Positions 8,808-16,826 of a stretch of DNA of 64,000 nucleotides are shown here, one piece after another (within the stretch, counting starts at the first letter, position 1; every line of letters begins with the position of its first letter). The translations under genes were made by a program, and so were the position numbers. Origin of the DNA: Sulfitobacter brevis (GTDB lineage Bacteria; Pseudomonadota; Alphaproteobacteria; Rhodobacterales; Rhodobacteraceae); contig NZ_FOMW01000008.1 of NCBI RefSeq assembly GCF_900112755.1, positions 62,001 to 126,000 of the forward strand, written 5' to 3'. The notes beneath the pieces were generated by a model. The model saw only the letters and a program-made list of their open reading frames with translations, ran no database searches and had not been told where the DNA came from.

Positions 8808-10079
8808 CTATGTGTTCTTTGCGAGGCGCAAACCCATCATCTGCCAGCGCTGGTGTGGATAAAAGAAGGTACGGTAGCTAGACCGCATCTGTTCTTGCGC
8901 CGTGGCACAGGAACCGCCGCGCATCACCATCTGATTGACCATGAACTTGCCATTATACTCGCCCAAAGTGCCCTCGGGGGCCTTAAATCCGGGGTAGGGT
9001 GTGAAGGGCGACGCCGTCCATTCCCACACATCCCCCCAGACACCTGACCCCGGCATAGGGCGCATTGTTCCGTCATTGAGAAAATTACCGCGTATCGGGT
9101 GATGTGCGAAAGCGTGCTCGTGCTCCGCCTCGGTCGGCAGGCGCGCGCCAGCCCAGCGGGCAAAGGCATCGGCCTCGTAATAGCTCACATGGACCACGGG
9201 CGCATCCAGCGCGACGGGCTGCGAGCCGCGCAGGGTGAACGTCCACCATTCGTCGTCTTGCTGCCACCAGTAAAGCGGATGCGTCCAGCCTTCCTTCGTG
9301 GCAACAGCAAAGCCTTCCATCAACCAATGGCGCGGATCGCTATATCCACCGGCGTCCATAAACGTGATCCAATCCCGATTGGTGACAGGACGATCAGCGA
9401 TGGCAAAGGGGTAGACGTAAACCTTATGCCTTGGACCTTCACAGTCATAGGCAAACCCGTTCCCGTCATGGCCGATTTCGATCACACCACCGTCGTGGCG
9501 GGACCAAGTTAGCGGCACTTCGGTGGTCACTGGCATCGGTTCAGGTTCGCGGTAGACCGGCAGCAAAGGATTGAACGAGAGGCCGTGCAGCAGATCAGTC
9601 ACTAGCAGTTCTTGGTGCTGCATCTCATGGTGGCAACCGAGTTCGATCAGATCCAAAATCTCTGGTGTGTTGTCTCGCTCCAGCGCAATGAGCTCTGCCA
9701 TCGCGCCATCAACATGCTCGCGGTAAGCTCTCACATCCGCATTGTCCGGCCTGCTGACCAATCCGCGACGGTCGCGTGCATGGCGCGGCCCTGCGGTGAC
9801 GTAATAGCTGTTGAATAGAAACGCAAAACGGTCGTCGGGGCTCGCATAGCCTGGCAGAAACGGTTTGAGGATAAACTCTTCGAAGAACCATGTCGTATGC
9901 GCCAGATGCCATTTCGCAGGAGACGCATCCTCCATCGACTGCAACATCATATCCTCAGGCAGCAAGGGCGCGACCAATTTCGTCGTCTGCGTGCGGGTCC
10001 GGTCAAAGAGGGAAGGTATGTAAGGCACTTCCTGTGCGACGGCGTTAGTTTGATTCACGATGCGACTACCTATCTGCAA
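8808..10079 (-). CDS. egtB: Ergothioneine biosynthesis protein EgtB (hercynine oxygenase)
   Basis: A 423-residue non-heme iron sulfoxide synthase that joins hercynine with gamma-glutamylcysteine or cysteine. The N-terminal DinB-like domain carries His61 (WHLAHTTWFFE) and the HX3HXE iron motif (His151/His155/Glu157 in HHEMQHQELL). The C-terminal formylglycine-generating-enzyme-like domain shows PVTNRDWITFMDAGGY and a closing segment with MVMRGGSCAT and SYRTFFYP. The start is uncertain: TTG at 10079 gives the full length, while GTG at 10058 has an AGGT 9 nt upstream and may be the true one. No egtD (hercynine synthase) is present in the window. Confidence 0.93.
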   Translation of the reverse strand: MQIGSRIVNQTNAVAQEVPYIPSLFDRTRTQTTKLVAPLLPEDMMLQSMEDASPAKWHLAHTTWFFEEFILKPFLPGYASPDDRFAFLFNSYYVTAGPRHARDRRGLVSRPDNADVRAYREHVDGAMAELIALERDNTPEILDLIELGCHHEMQHQELLVTDLLHGLSFNPLLPVYREPEPMPVTTEVPLTWSRHDGGVIEIGHDGNGFAYDCEGPRHKVYVYPFAIADRPVTNRDWITFMDAGGYSDPRHWLMEGFAVATKEGWTHPLYWWQQDDEWWTFTLRGSQPVALDAPVVHVSYYEADAFARWAGARLPTEAEHEHAFAHHPIRGNFLNDGTMRPMPGSGVWGDVWEWTASPFTPYPGFKAPEGTLGEYNGKFMVNQMVMRGGSCATAQEQMRSSYRTFFYPHQRWQMMGLRLAKNT

Positions 10080-10382
10080 TGATCAGCCCAGATGATGCGG
10101 AATGCACCGCGCAAACTGAAAGATTGCAGATACAGCCGCTTGAGATTGAAATGGTGAAACGCGGGACACCCTCAGAAGGTTCAATTCTAACTCAATGCAA
10201 TTTCAACCATTGCCCCCGGCGATGCTGCCGGATGCCATTTTCCCGATGGTCGATGTTGCCGACGGGGAACTTGCACAAAAAAGTAGTTCTATTTCCCGGT
10301 TGGCGGGTAAATTACCTGTAAAGCTACAATTCGTTTGTGTAGGAACAATGCACGGGCAACGATAAAAAACGACGGGGCAGGG
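10080..10382. promoter_or_regulatory. Divergent intergenic region, egtB / P450
   Basis: About 300 bp without a convincing gene between leftward egtB and the rightward cytochrome P450. Short ORFs here have no ribosome site or family resemblance. Both promoters must lie here, but I cannot place them with confidence. Several GC-rich imperfect dyads occur around 10215-10270. Confidence 0.5.
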
Positions 10383-11891
10383 ATGGCAGTTCAGGGATCA
10401 GGGGTCGCGGTGGGCGTGAAGCACGCGCGTCCCGTCGAAGCGGAGTTGGCGCGCGGTAACATCGGGCTGATCGATTTTGCCAGAAAAGCGGGCAAGAATA
10501 TCTTTTCCGTCATTCCTGACGCGACCCTGACGCATAAATATTTGCGCGGTCCTGCGAAAATCCACTACGTGTGTGATCCCGAAATGATCACCGAGTTGTT
10601 GGCAGGCGTAGGGCGGAGCTTTCCAAAATCGCAGTTCACGCGCAACGTCATTGGACCCGCTGTTGGCAACGGGATGATCCTGTCGGAAGGTGAGAAATGG
10701 CGGGCGCAACGGCACCGCTACGCGCCGCTTTTTGCCGCGCGGAACCTACCGGTTCTGACCCGTCATTTTGCGACAACCGGCGAGGAGTTGGCCGACTTTT
10801 TCGTGCGCGCCAATGGCGAGGTCGATGCAGCAGATGCCGCGCAGGAGGCCACGCTGGTTAATATCTCGCGGGTCATGTTTTCGGGGAACGAAGCCGTTTC
10901 AAAACACGATATTCGCAGTGGCATGCGGCGGTTTACCGACTACATCAGCTATATGTCGCTGTTTGATTTGATGGGTCTGCCAAAGTGGCTGCCGCGGCTG
11001 AAGTGGCTCAGAAGCAAGCAAGCGATCACTGACTCGCGGCAACTTACCCGTGATGTGATCACCAGCCGCCAGGCCAAACGCCACGATACCGCAGAGGATT
11101 TTCTCGATCTGCTGATCGATGCGCTGGAAACCGACCGCGAGGATATCGAAACAACGGTAGACAATCTGCTGACTTTTGTGGCCGCAGGCTATGAGACTTC
11201 GGCCAATACGGTCGCTTGGGCGCTGTATCTACTGGCGCTGTATCCCGAAGTGCAGGAAGAAATCCGCGCCGAAATTATCGAGGCCTGTCCCGATGGGCCA
11301 ATCACGTTCGAGACCTTGCCGCAGATGCCCAAATTGCAGGGCCATGTCCGCGAAACGCTCCGGCTTTATCCAGCGGGCGCGTTATTTGCGCGGGACGCGA
11401 CGGACCAGACCGAGATTAAGGGCGTGACCTTTAAAAAAGGCGACGTGATCATGTTTCCGGTCTACTCGTTGCACCGGAACGAGCTTTTGTGGGAAAACGC
11501 GTCCGACTATCAGGCCGACCGCTTTATCGGTCGTAAATACCCGCGCGGGCAGTATATCCCTTTCGGTGACGGCCCGCGAATTTGCATCGGCGCGCAATAT
11601 GCCGAGACCGAGATCATGGTGCTCTTGGGGGCGGCCCTACGGCGTGCTGCCTTTGCGATGACCGACCATCCGGTCGCGCCGCCAAACCTGACATTTACAA
11701 TGCGCCCCGGCGGGCCAATGATATTGTCAGCAACGCCGGTAAGTGTTCACAAATCTGATAGTATCAGGCGGCGCGATTGGGGGTGTTACGTTCTGAAAAA
11801 AGCGGACGGCGGCCAACTTTCCTACATTAAGCCAATGCCCGCGCCATCCGACATCACAACGACCAAAAGCGGCCATTTTACTGCCCCATAA
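10383..11891 (+). CDS. Cytochrome P450
   Basis: A 502-residue P450 monooxygenase from the ATG at 10383; a TTG 48 bp upstream would add 16 atypical residues. Family signatures: the I-helix AAGYETSANT for oxygen activation, the K-helix ETLRLYP, and the heme-binding loop FGDGPRICIG with Cys at about 401. There is no N-terminal membrane anchor, as in soluble bacterial P450s. After the normal C-terminus (RPGGPMILS) a tail of about 55 residues of unusual composition extends the protein. No ferredoxin or reductase gene is adjacent, so redox partners are encoded elsewhere. Substrate unknown. Confidence 0.93.
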   Translation: MAVQGSGVAVGVKHARPVEAELARGNIGLIDFARKAGKNIFSVIPDATLTHKYLRGPAKIHYVCDPEMITELLAGVGRSFPKSQFTRNVIGPAVGNGMILSEGEKWRAQRHRYAPLFAARNLPVLTRHFATTGEELADFFVRANGEVDAADAAQEATLVNISRVMFSGNEAVSKHDIRSGMRRFTDYISYMSLFDLMGLPKWLPRLKWLRSKQAITDSRQLTRDVITSRQAKRHDTAEDFLDLLIDALETDREDIETTVDNLLTFVAAGYETSANTVAWALYLLALYPEVQEEIRAEIIEACPDGPITFETLPQMPKLQGHVRETLRLYPAGALFARDATDQTEIKGVTFKKGDVIMFPVYSLHRNELLWENASDYQADRFIGRKYPRGQYIPFGDGPRICIGAQYAETEIMVLLGAALRRAAFAMTDHPVAPPNLTFTMRPGGPMILSATPVSVHKSDSIRRRDWGCYVLKKADGGQLSYIKPMPAPSDITTTKSGHFTAP

Positions 11892-11986
11892 GCTGTCTAC
11901 GAAATCCCTGACACGTATTACGGCGATCGGCGGTCTGGCTTTAACGCTACGAAGACAGCGCTGCGATCCGAGCTTCGGGGAATTTG

Positions 11987-12487
11987 ATGATGGCTGTCGA
12001 ACTCATAGTCAAAGGCTATTATTACGGCTGCGCCGACGCACTTTTCGAGCGCGCGCGCCATTTTTCCGACCTTATCGACGCAACGCGGAGAATATCCACT
12101 TACCATCATCTTCCTGCCGTTCCGATGGAGGAGGGATGCACATACCAGACCGATATATCTGTGTTTGGCCTGTTCAAATGCCGTGGGTATCAGATCACCG
12201 TCGACCGGATCAGTCCGGAGGCGAGAACGCTGGATACAGTGGAATTCGGAGATTCCATTCGCACTTGGCGGCATAGGCTGCACATCGGGCAGACGCGCAA
12301 CGGCGCTGTCTGGACGGACCGTATCAGCATCGACGCGGGCTTGATGACACCTGTTATGGCGCGGTACGCGAAGTACATGTATCAGGAGCGGCACAAGTTT
12401 CGGCAGGCCGAAGTCATCGAGGCGCGGATTAGCAAAGCTTGTCGGCCACTGACGCCTGAACTGCCGGTTTTCCAACCCGCCGAGTGA
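11987..12487 (+). CDS. SRPBCC-family protein (polyketide-cyclase/START-like fold)
   Basis: About 166 residues, starting at one of two tandem ATGs (11987 or 11990) behind a GGGGA stretch. The alternation of strands (TYQTDISVFGLFKCRGYQI, RTLDTVEFGDSIRTWRHRL) and a long C-terminal helix (MTPVMARYAKYMYQERHKF) fit the helix-grip SRPBCC fold, which binds hydrophobic ligands. It follows the P450 gene by 95 bp on the same strand, so the two may be co-transcribed and act on a common lipophilic compound. The opposite strand also has a long ORF here, but its protein lacks any fold-like pattern. Confidence 0.65.
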   Translation: MMAVELIVKGYYYGCADALFERARHFSDLIDATRRISTYHHLPAVPMEEGCTYQTDISVFGLFKCRGYQITVDRISPEARTLDTVEFGDSIRTWRHRLHIGQTRNGAVWTDRISIDAGLMTPVMARYAKYMYQERHKFRQAEVIEARISKACRPLTPELPVFQPAE

Positions 12488-12499
12488 TTGTGAACTGAG

Positions 12500-12526
12500 G
12501 CCGCCAAACTCATGTGCACTGGCGGC
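12500..12526. terminator. Stem-loop between convergent SRPBCC and histidine kinase genes
   Basis: GCCGCCA (12500-12506) pairs with TGGCGGC (12520-12526) over a 13-nt loop, 13 bp after the SRPBCC stop. It is followed by GTTCGTTTG, a poor T-tract, so termination efficiency is doubtful. The rest of the gap to 12703 shows nothing recognisable. Confidence 0.4.
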
Positions 12527-12703
12527 GTTCGTTTGCCTGTAAACGCTGGCTCAGCCGAACCCGACTTTAACGCGAAGTAGGGCACATCCGCAGGGCTCTC
12601 CCCTGCTATTCCAAATGTAACCAGCTTATCCATCCCGGACGCAATCGAACGACGTCGTCGAGCGGCGACGCCTGCGGGTTCAGGATTTTCAGGGAATTCG
12701 GGG

Positions 12704-14074
12704 TTAACCCACGGCTTTCAGCATAAAGCGGAAGGTCGTGCCTTTGCCCAAAACGCTGTCATAGCCGATGCTCCCGCCATGCGCTTCGACAATGCGCCGC
12801 GAGATCGACAGGCCCAACCCCGTGCCCTGAAACTTGCGCTGATCACTGGAGTCGATCTGCCCGAATTCCTCGAACACCGTGGTTTCGCTGCCAGCGGGGA
12901 TGCCGATGCCCTGATCGCGGACCGACAGTTCCAGATTTGCCCCGACGCGCCGCAACGACACGCGCACAAAATCACCTGTGTCAGAGAACTTGGCGGCGTT
13001 CGACAGCAAGTTGTTGATAACCTGGTCCAGCCGCTTCTTGTCGCCGTGCACATAGTGCTTGTCCAAGCGGACATCGCATTCGACCTTTACGCCCAAACCG
13101 CCCGCATAGGACTGGAACGATTGCACGGCACCAAGCACCACTTCGCCAAGGTCGGTCTTGGCCATGTTAAGGCTCAGCTTGCCGGCGTCGGAGGTCTGCA
13201 AAAGCAACAAATCACCCACGAGATCATTCAGCCGGTTGCTGTTGCGTCCCGCCATATCCAGCAGTCGCGCCATATTGTCGGGAGGCGCGCCCAGACGGCC
13301 GGAATTGATGATATCCAGCGATCCCTTGATAGAGGTAAGCGGCGTGCGCAATTCGTGACTGACCGTGGCCAGAAACCGCGTTTTGGCCTCGTTGGCGGCC
13401 AAGGCGTGTTTATGCTCAATCTGCAAGGCATGCCTGCTTTTCAGCGAGGCCGAGTAGCCTTTCAAAAAGCTCCGCGCCAACTCGACGATAAAGCCCAAAA
13501 CAAACAGCACCGTAAACAGGTTTAGCCAGAGTTCGGAGTGGATTGGCGGGCGTTCGATCCACACATCCCTGATCGGGATGAACAGAATTGCGCCGATATA
13601 GATCGTAAGCCGGACGGCCAGAATTGGGATGAACTGGTGATTGTTCATGGCAGCAAAGATCGACGCGGAAACCAGCAGAAACAGCGGCAGAAAATGGTTG
13701 CCGTCGGTGCCTTGCTGGATTGCAATCGCGATGCAGAACAGGGCGACCGTGGTCGCGCTCAGGAACGTCACAACACCGGTATGAATAAGGGCGGTGCGAA
13801 CATTGATCGGGTTTGCCGAAGTCGACAACCGAATGCGGCGCAGCACTAAAGTATCGTAGAGTTCAGAAGCAAGGATCAAAGCAAAAAAGATGATCGCAAC
13901 ACTCTGGTCATAATAGAAACCGGCGAAGAACAGCGATGTGGTATAGATCGCCGCACGCTGTGGAAACGCTCTTTGGCCTGCGCGCGCATAGTCCTTCAGT
14001 CGAGATACACTCGAATGGTCCCGTGACGGTAAGTCAGGGTGGCTCTGTGCGACAAAGGTTCGCGGAATTTCCAT
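12704..14074 (-). CDS. Membrane sensor histidine kinase
   Basis: A 456-residue sensor kinase. About six predicted membrane helices (residues ~40-200) form the sensory part, with no large periplasmic loop. HisKA follows, with the phosphorylated His240 in VSHELRTPL. The HATPase domain has the N box (INNLLSNAAKFS, ~353-364), G1 box DQGIGIP (387-393) and G2 box GTGLGL (417-422). No response regulator gene is adjacent. It is divergent from the AHL synthase gene over 162 bp, raising the possibility that it acts in quorum signalling. Membrane-embedded input domains of this type often sense small hydrophobic signals, but that is inference. Confidence 0.92.
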   Translation of the reverse strand: MEIPRTFVAQSHPDLPSRDHSSVSRLKDYARAGQRAFPQRAAIYTTSLFFAGFYYDQSVAIIFFALILASELYDTLVLRRIRLSTSANPINVRTALIHTGVVTFLSATTVALFCIAIAIQQGTDGNHFLPLFLLVSASIFAAMNNHQFIPILAVRLTIYIGAILFIPIRDVWIERPPIHSELWLNLFTVLFVLGFIVELARSFLKGYSASLKSRHALQIEHKHALAANEAKTRFLATVSHELRTPLTSIKGSLDIINSGRLGAPPDNMARLLDMAGRNSNRLNDLVGDLLLLQTSDAGKLSLNMAKTDLGEVVLGAVQSFQSYAGGLGVKVECDVRLDKHYVHGDKKRLDQVINNLLSNAAKFSDTGDFVRVSLRRVGANLELSVRDQGIGIPAGSETTVFEEFGQIDSSDQRKFQGTGLGLSISRRIVEAHGGSIGYDSVLGKGTTFRFMLKAVG

Positions 14075-14236
14075 TCAGATGTGGTCCTATTGGCCAGTGT
14101 GCGGGGTCGTGTTGCAGCAATTTGGCAACGGTACCAATATGAAAGCTGAATATGGTGCAAAGATGGCAAAAGAGGGGCTGTAAAGCCTTTGTTAACCTTT
14201 TAGTTTTCTAGGAATGGTTGAAGTCAGGTAACGAGT

Positions 14237-14947
14237 ATGGGTTTCCACGGGTTAAAGACATCGCAGGCGTCACATTCTAGCCATTTTGCGGCGGGCAGCT
14301 TAGCAGAGGCCGCCAACAGTAAGCCTGTTGAACAGCCACCCGCCTTTGCCGCTAGAATCGAGGAAACCGTTGTCTATGTTGGCAATCAGCATCAGCATGG
14401 CCAGCTTTACACCGATCTTCTGAAGGCGCGCAAAGCCGTCTTTATCGACCAGAAGGCATGGGATTTGCCGCATACCGAAGGTATGGAATTCGACCAATAC
14501 GACACCCCGCAGAGCCGGTCTGTGATCATCCATGAATACGGTCGTATCCTTGCGAGCGTGCGGCTTTTTCCGACCACGGCACAGTGTGGGTGCTACACCT
14601 ATATGCTGAAAGATGCGCAGCGCGGGATGCTGCCCAATATCCCCGAATGGGTGCTACACGAGCGCGCGCCAGTCGCGCCCCATGTCTGGGAGGCGACGCG
14701 GCTTTTCCTGCTGCAAAACGGCTCGATCGAGCGGCGCTCCTATATCCAGCGCATGTTGCTCCGCGCGATGGCGCGTACAGCAGGGGACAACGGTGCCACG
14801 CATGTCATCGGGATCGTGCCGGCGGCTTTTCAGCGTTGGAACAGCCGTCACGGCCTCACCGCGCTGCCCATGGGGCCAAAGATGCGCATCGGTGACGACT
14901 ATAACCAAGCTGCCATCATGAGCGTTGCCCACTTTCTCAACGCCTAA
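14237..14947 (+). CDS. Acyl-homoserine-lactone synthase (LuxI family)
   Basis: A 236-residue autoinducer synthase. Family residues are visible: Arg65 and Trp75 in KARKAVFIDQKAWDLP, the acidic EFDQYD segment (84-89), Arg109 in ASVRLFP, and the HERAPVAPHVWEATRLFL stretch with Glu152 and Arg155. These residues bind S-adenosylmethionine and position the acyl chain. A poorly conserved extension of about 45 residues precedes the domain. No luxR-type receptor gene is adjacent; the neighbour is a divergent membrane histidine kinase. The acyl chain cannot be predicted from sequence alone. Confidence 0.9.
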   Translation: MGFHGLKTSQASHSSHFAAGSLAEAANSKPVEQPPAFAARIEETVVYVGNQHQHGQLYTDLLKARKAVFIDQKAWDLPHTEGMEFDQYDTPQSRSVIIHEYGRILASVRLFPTTAQCGCYTYMLKDAQRGMLPNIPEWVLHERAPVAPHVWEATRLFLLQNGSIERRSYIQRMLLRAMARTAGDNGATHVIGIVPAAFQRWNSRHGLTALPMGPKMRIGDDYNQAAIMSVAHFLNA

Positions 14948-15027
14948 AGCCGGTCGAGAACTGCTGCTGATAAAGCGGTGAAACACGCAAAACATCCTGT
15001 AAGCCAAGCGCGGGACGGGCGCTCTGT

Positions 15028-15045
15028 ACATATTCGAATATGTAT
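15028..15045. promoter_or_regulatory. Perfect 18-bp palindrome, probable operator of the MBL gene
   Basis: TACATATTCGAATATGTA is a perfect palindrome 41 bp before the MBL start codon. It abuts a TATAGT sequence (15046 onward) that could be a -10 box, so a bound repressor would block transcription. AT-rich ATTCGAAT-centred palindromes resemble operators of ArsR-family repressors of the BigR/SqrR type. That assignment is by resemblance only. Confidence 0.6.
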
Positions 15046-15085
15046 ATAGTGTCTGTTCAAACGACTGGTAATAAGGACCGTTTGA

Positions 15086-16039
15086 ATGAAACTCACGCCT
15101 AGCATTGCAGCGCTCATTGCTTTGATCGCCACCGGGGCCGCCGCTGATGAAGACATCTCCGATCAGTATCCCACCTCACTGCTCTACGCCAAGCCGGTCG
15201 AGTTCATTCCGGGTGTCTGGTCCGCGACCGGGGCCACCGCGCCACCGACTTATGAAAACGCCGGTCATAACAACAACCTCAGTTTTATCGTGACAGGTGA
15301 CGGGGTTGTGGTGATCAATGCAGGCGCCAGCGTGGGGCTGGCCAAGGCTCTGCACGACGAAATCAAGGAAGCGACCGACCAGCCGGTCAAACTGGTGATT
15401 GATGAAAACGGTCAGGGCCATGCGATGCTGGGCAACAGCTATTGGGTCGATCTAGGGATCCCGGTGGTGGCCCATGTTGATGCTGCCCGCGCGTTTGAAG
15501 AGGATGGCAGTGCATCTTTCCGCGCCGGTGAAAACCTGCTGTCGGACAGGTTTGAAGGTACGCGCCTCCAAGGTCCGACCGAGACCTTCGACGACGTCTA
15601 TAACGTACCTTTTGGCGATTTCCCGATTGAGGCCCGCTATCTTGGGCCAGCCCATAGCGCGGGCGATATCGTTGTCTTTCTGCCCGAGCAAAAGCTGGTC
15701 ATTTCCGGCGATATGGCGTTCCACGAGCGGATGCTGCCGGTCTTTCCCGATACTGATACCCAAGGTTGGGTCGAAACGTGGGAAACCGCGTTCGAGCCGC
15801 TGGGCGCGACCTATGTCATCCCCGGCCATGGTCACCCGACCAATATGGCTCAGGTCCGCCTCTATACCCACGATTACCTCGTTTATCTGCGCGAAAAGAT
15901 CGCGGCGCATCTGGAGGAGGGCGGCGGTTTGGCAGAGGCTTATTACGTCGACCAAACTCCCTATGCGCATCTCAACACTTTTGACGAACTTGCGACCAAG
16001 AATGCGGGTCGGGTCTTTGAGCAGATGGAGTTTGAATAG
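15086..16039 (+). CDS. Exported MBL-fold hydrolase-like protein with degenerate metal motif
   Basis: A 317-residue protein with a signal peptide (cleavage near TGAAA-DED), hence periplasmic. The metallo-beta-lactamase fold is clear: NNNLSFIVTGDGVVVINAG early, PAHSAGDIVVFLPEQKLVISGDMAFHE and VIPGHGHPT later, keeping the His and Asp ligands of the second half. The defining HxHxDH motif is replaced by DENGQGHAMLGN (106-117), so site-1 metal ligands are largely missing. The flanking GN context is conserved, suggesting a divergent subfamily rather than decay. It may have another metal arrangement or be catalytically altered. A palindrome (15028-15045) probably controls it. Confidence 0.85.
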   Translation: MKLTPSIAALIALIATGAAADEDISDQYPTSLLYAKPVEFIPGVWSATGATAPPTYENAGHNNNLSFIVTGDGVVVINAGASVGLAKALHDEIKEATDQPVKLVIDENGQGHAMLGNSYWVDLGIPVVAHVDAARAFEEDGSASFRAGENLLSDRFEGTRLQGPTETFDDVYNVPFGDFPIEARYLGPAHSAGDIVVFLPEQKLVISGDMAFHERMLPVFPDTDTQGWVETWETAFEPLGATYVIPGHGHPTNMAQVRLYTHDYLVYLREKIAAHLEEGGGLAEAYYVDQTPYAHLNTFDELATKNAGRVFEQMEFE

Positions 16040-16173
16040 AGGTCGGCAAAGGGCTGTGCTTTTCATTGCTAAAAGTGCCACCGAGCTTCTCGGGCCAATT
16101 GCCATAGGTTCGCCATTGGTGTCTCTGTGTGTCTGAGGGTGCCGCTGCGCACGTTCCAGCACATGGAGCCGCA

Positions 16174-16632
16174 ATGATAGATCCGACCCCAACCGAGATT
16201 TTGTCCGACCTTCTCAATCGCTATGAGGGGACAGTCGCTGTGGAGGCTTGGGGCGAAACCTCGTTGTTTTACAATCCGGGCAAGCTGCTGCCCCGTGGCG
16301 TTTATTTTGCGACGATAAAGCAGAAGGACGGCGCAAATGATCAGGCTTCGCATCTGGATCGGGAGGGCGTGTTCCGGCTGAATGCAGGCACCAGCAAGGC
16401 GCTTTTCCGCGACATGTTCGGCCCGCCACCTGTGCGTCCCGCCAAGGGCTGTGCTGTAGTTGGGCCATGGGACTTCACCAAACTAAACACCCCTACGCCG
16501 CATCCGGTCTATGGCTGGATGAGCTGGATCGCCGTGCTGGACCCCACGGCAGATACATTGGAGACGCTGCGCCCAGCGATCGATGCTGCTTATGAAAAGG
16601 CGGTTACGTCCTTCGGTAAACGGACATCCTGA
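16174..16632 (+). CDS. DUF6194-like protein
   Basis: A 152-residue cytoplasmic protein from the ATG at 16174, preceded by GGAG 6 nt upstream. An earlier in-frame start at 16129 lacks a ribosome site. The segments RGVYFATIKQKDGANDQAS, DREGVFRLNAGTSKALF and TPHPVYGWMSWIAVLDP match the DUF6194 family pattern as I recall it. No catalytic motif is evident and the function is unknown. It lies between the MBL gene and rsgA on the same strand, with gaps of 134 and 194 bp, so it is probably transcribed alone. Confidence 0.75.
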   Translation: MIDPTPTEILSDLLNRYEGTVAVEAWGETSLFYNPGKLLPRGVYFATIKQKDGANDQASHLDREGVFRLNAGTSKALFRDMFGPPPVRPAKGCAVVGPWDFTKLNTPTPHPVYGWMSWIAVLDPTADTLETLRPAIDAAYEKAVTSFGKRTS

Positions 16633-16826
16633 ATCGCTATTCAAATTGTAACTTATCGTATCCGAACTGATAGGTCGCAGCAGTGCGGGCATGCCAAAAC
16701 CTGCTCATTTCGCACAGCAAAGGCTGGCGGGAGTGTTGGAAGAGGTGGTACCCTTTTGCAAAATGGTCAATCTAGCCGTCATGGCGCGGCGTTGATCCGG
16801 CCCTCGAACACGAAAGCTCATGCGAG

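Noticed and set aside
11918-12475. Long leftward ORF (185 codons) opposite the SRPBCC gene
   Set aside because: The product is Pro/Arg-rich without fold-like pattern, while the rightward frame shows a coherent SRPBCC protein.
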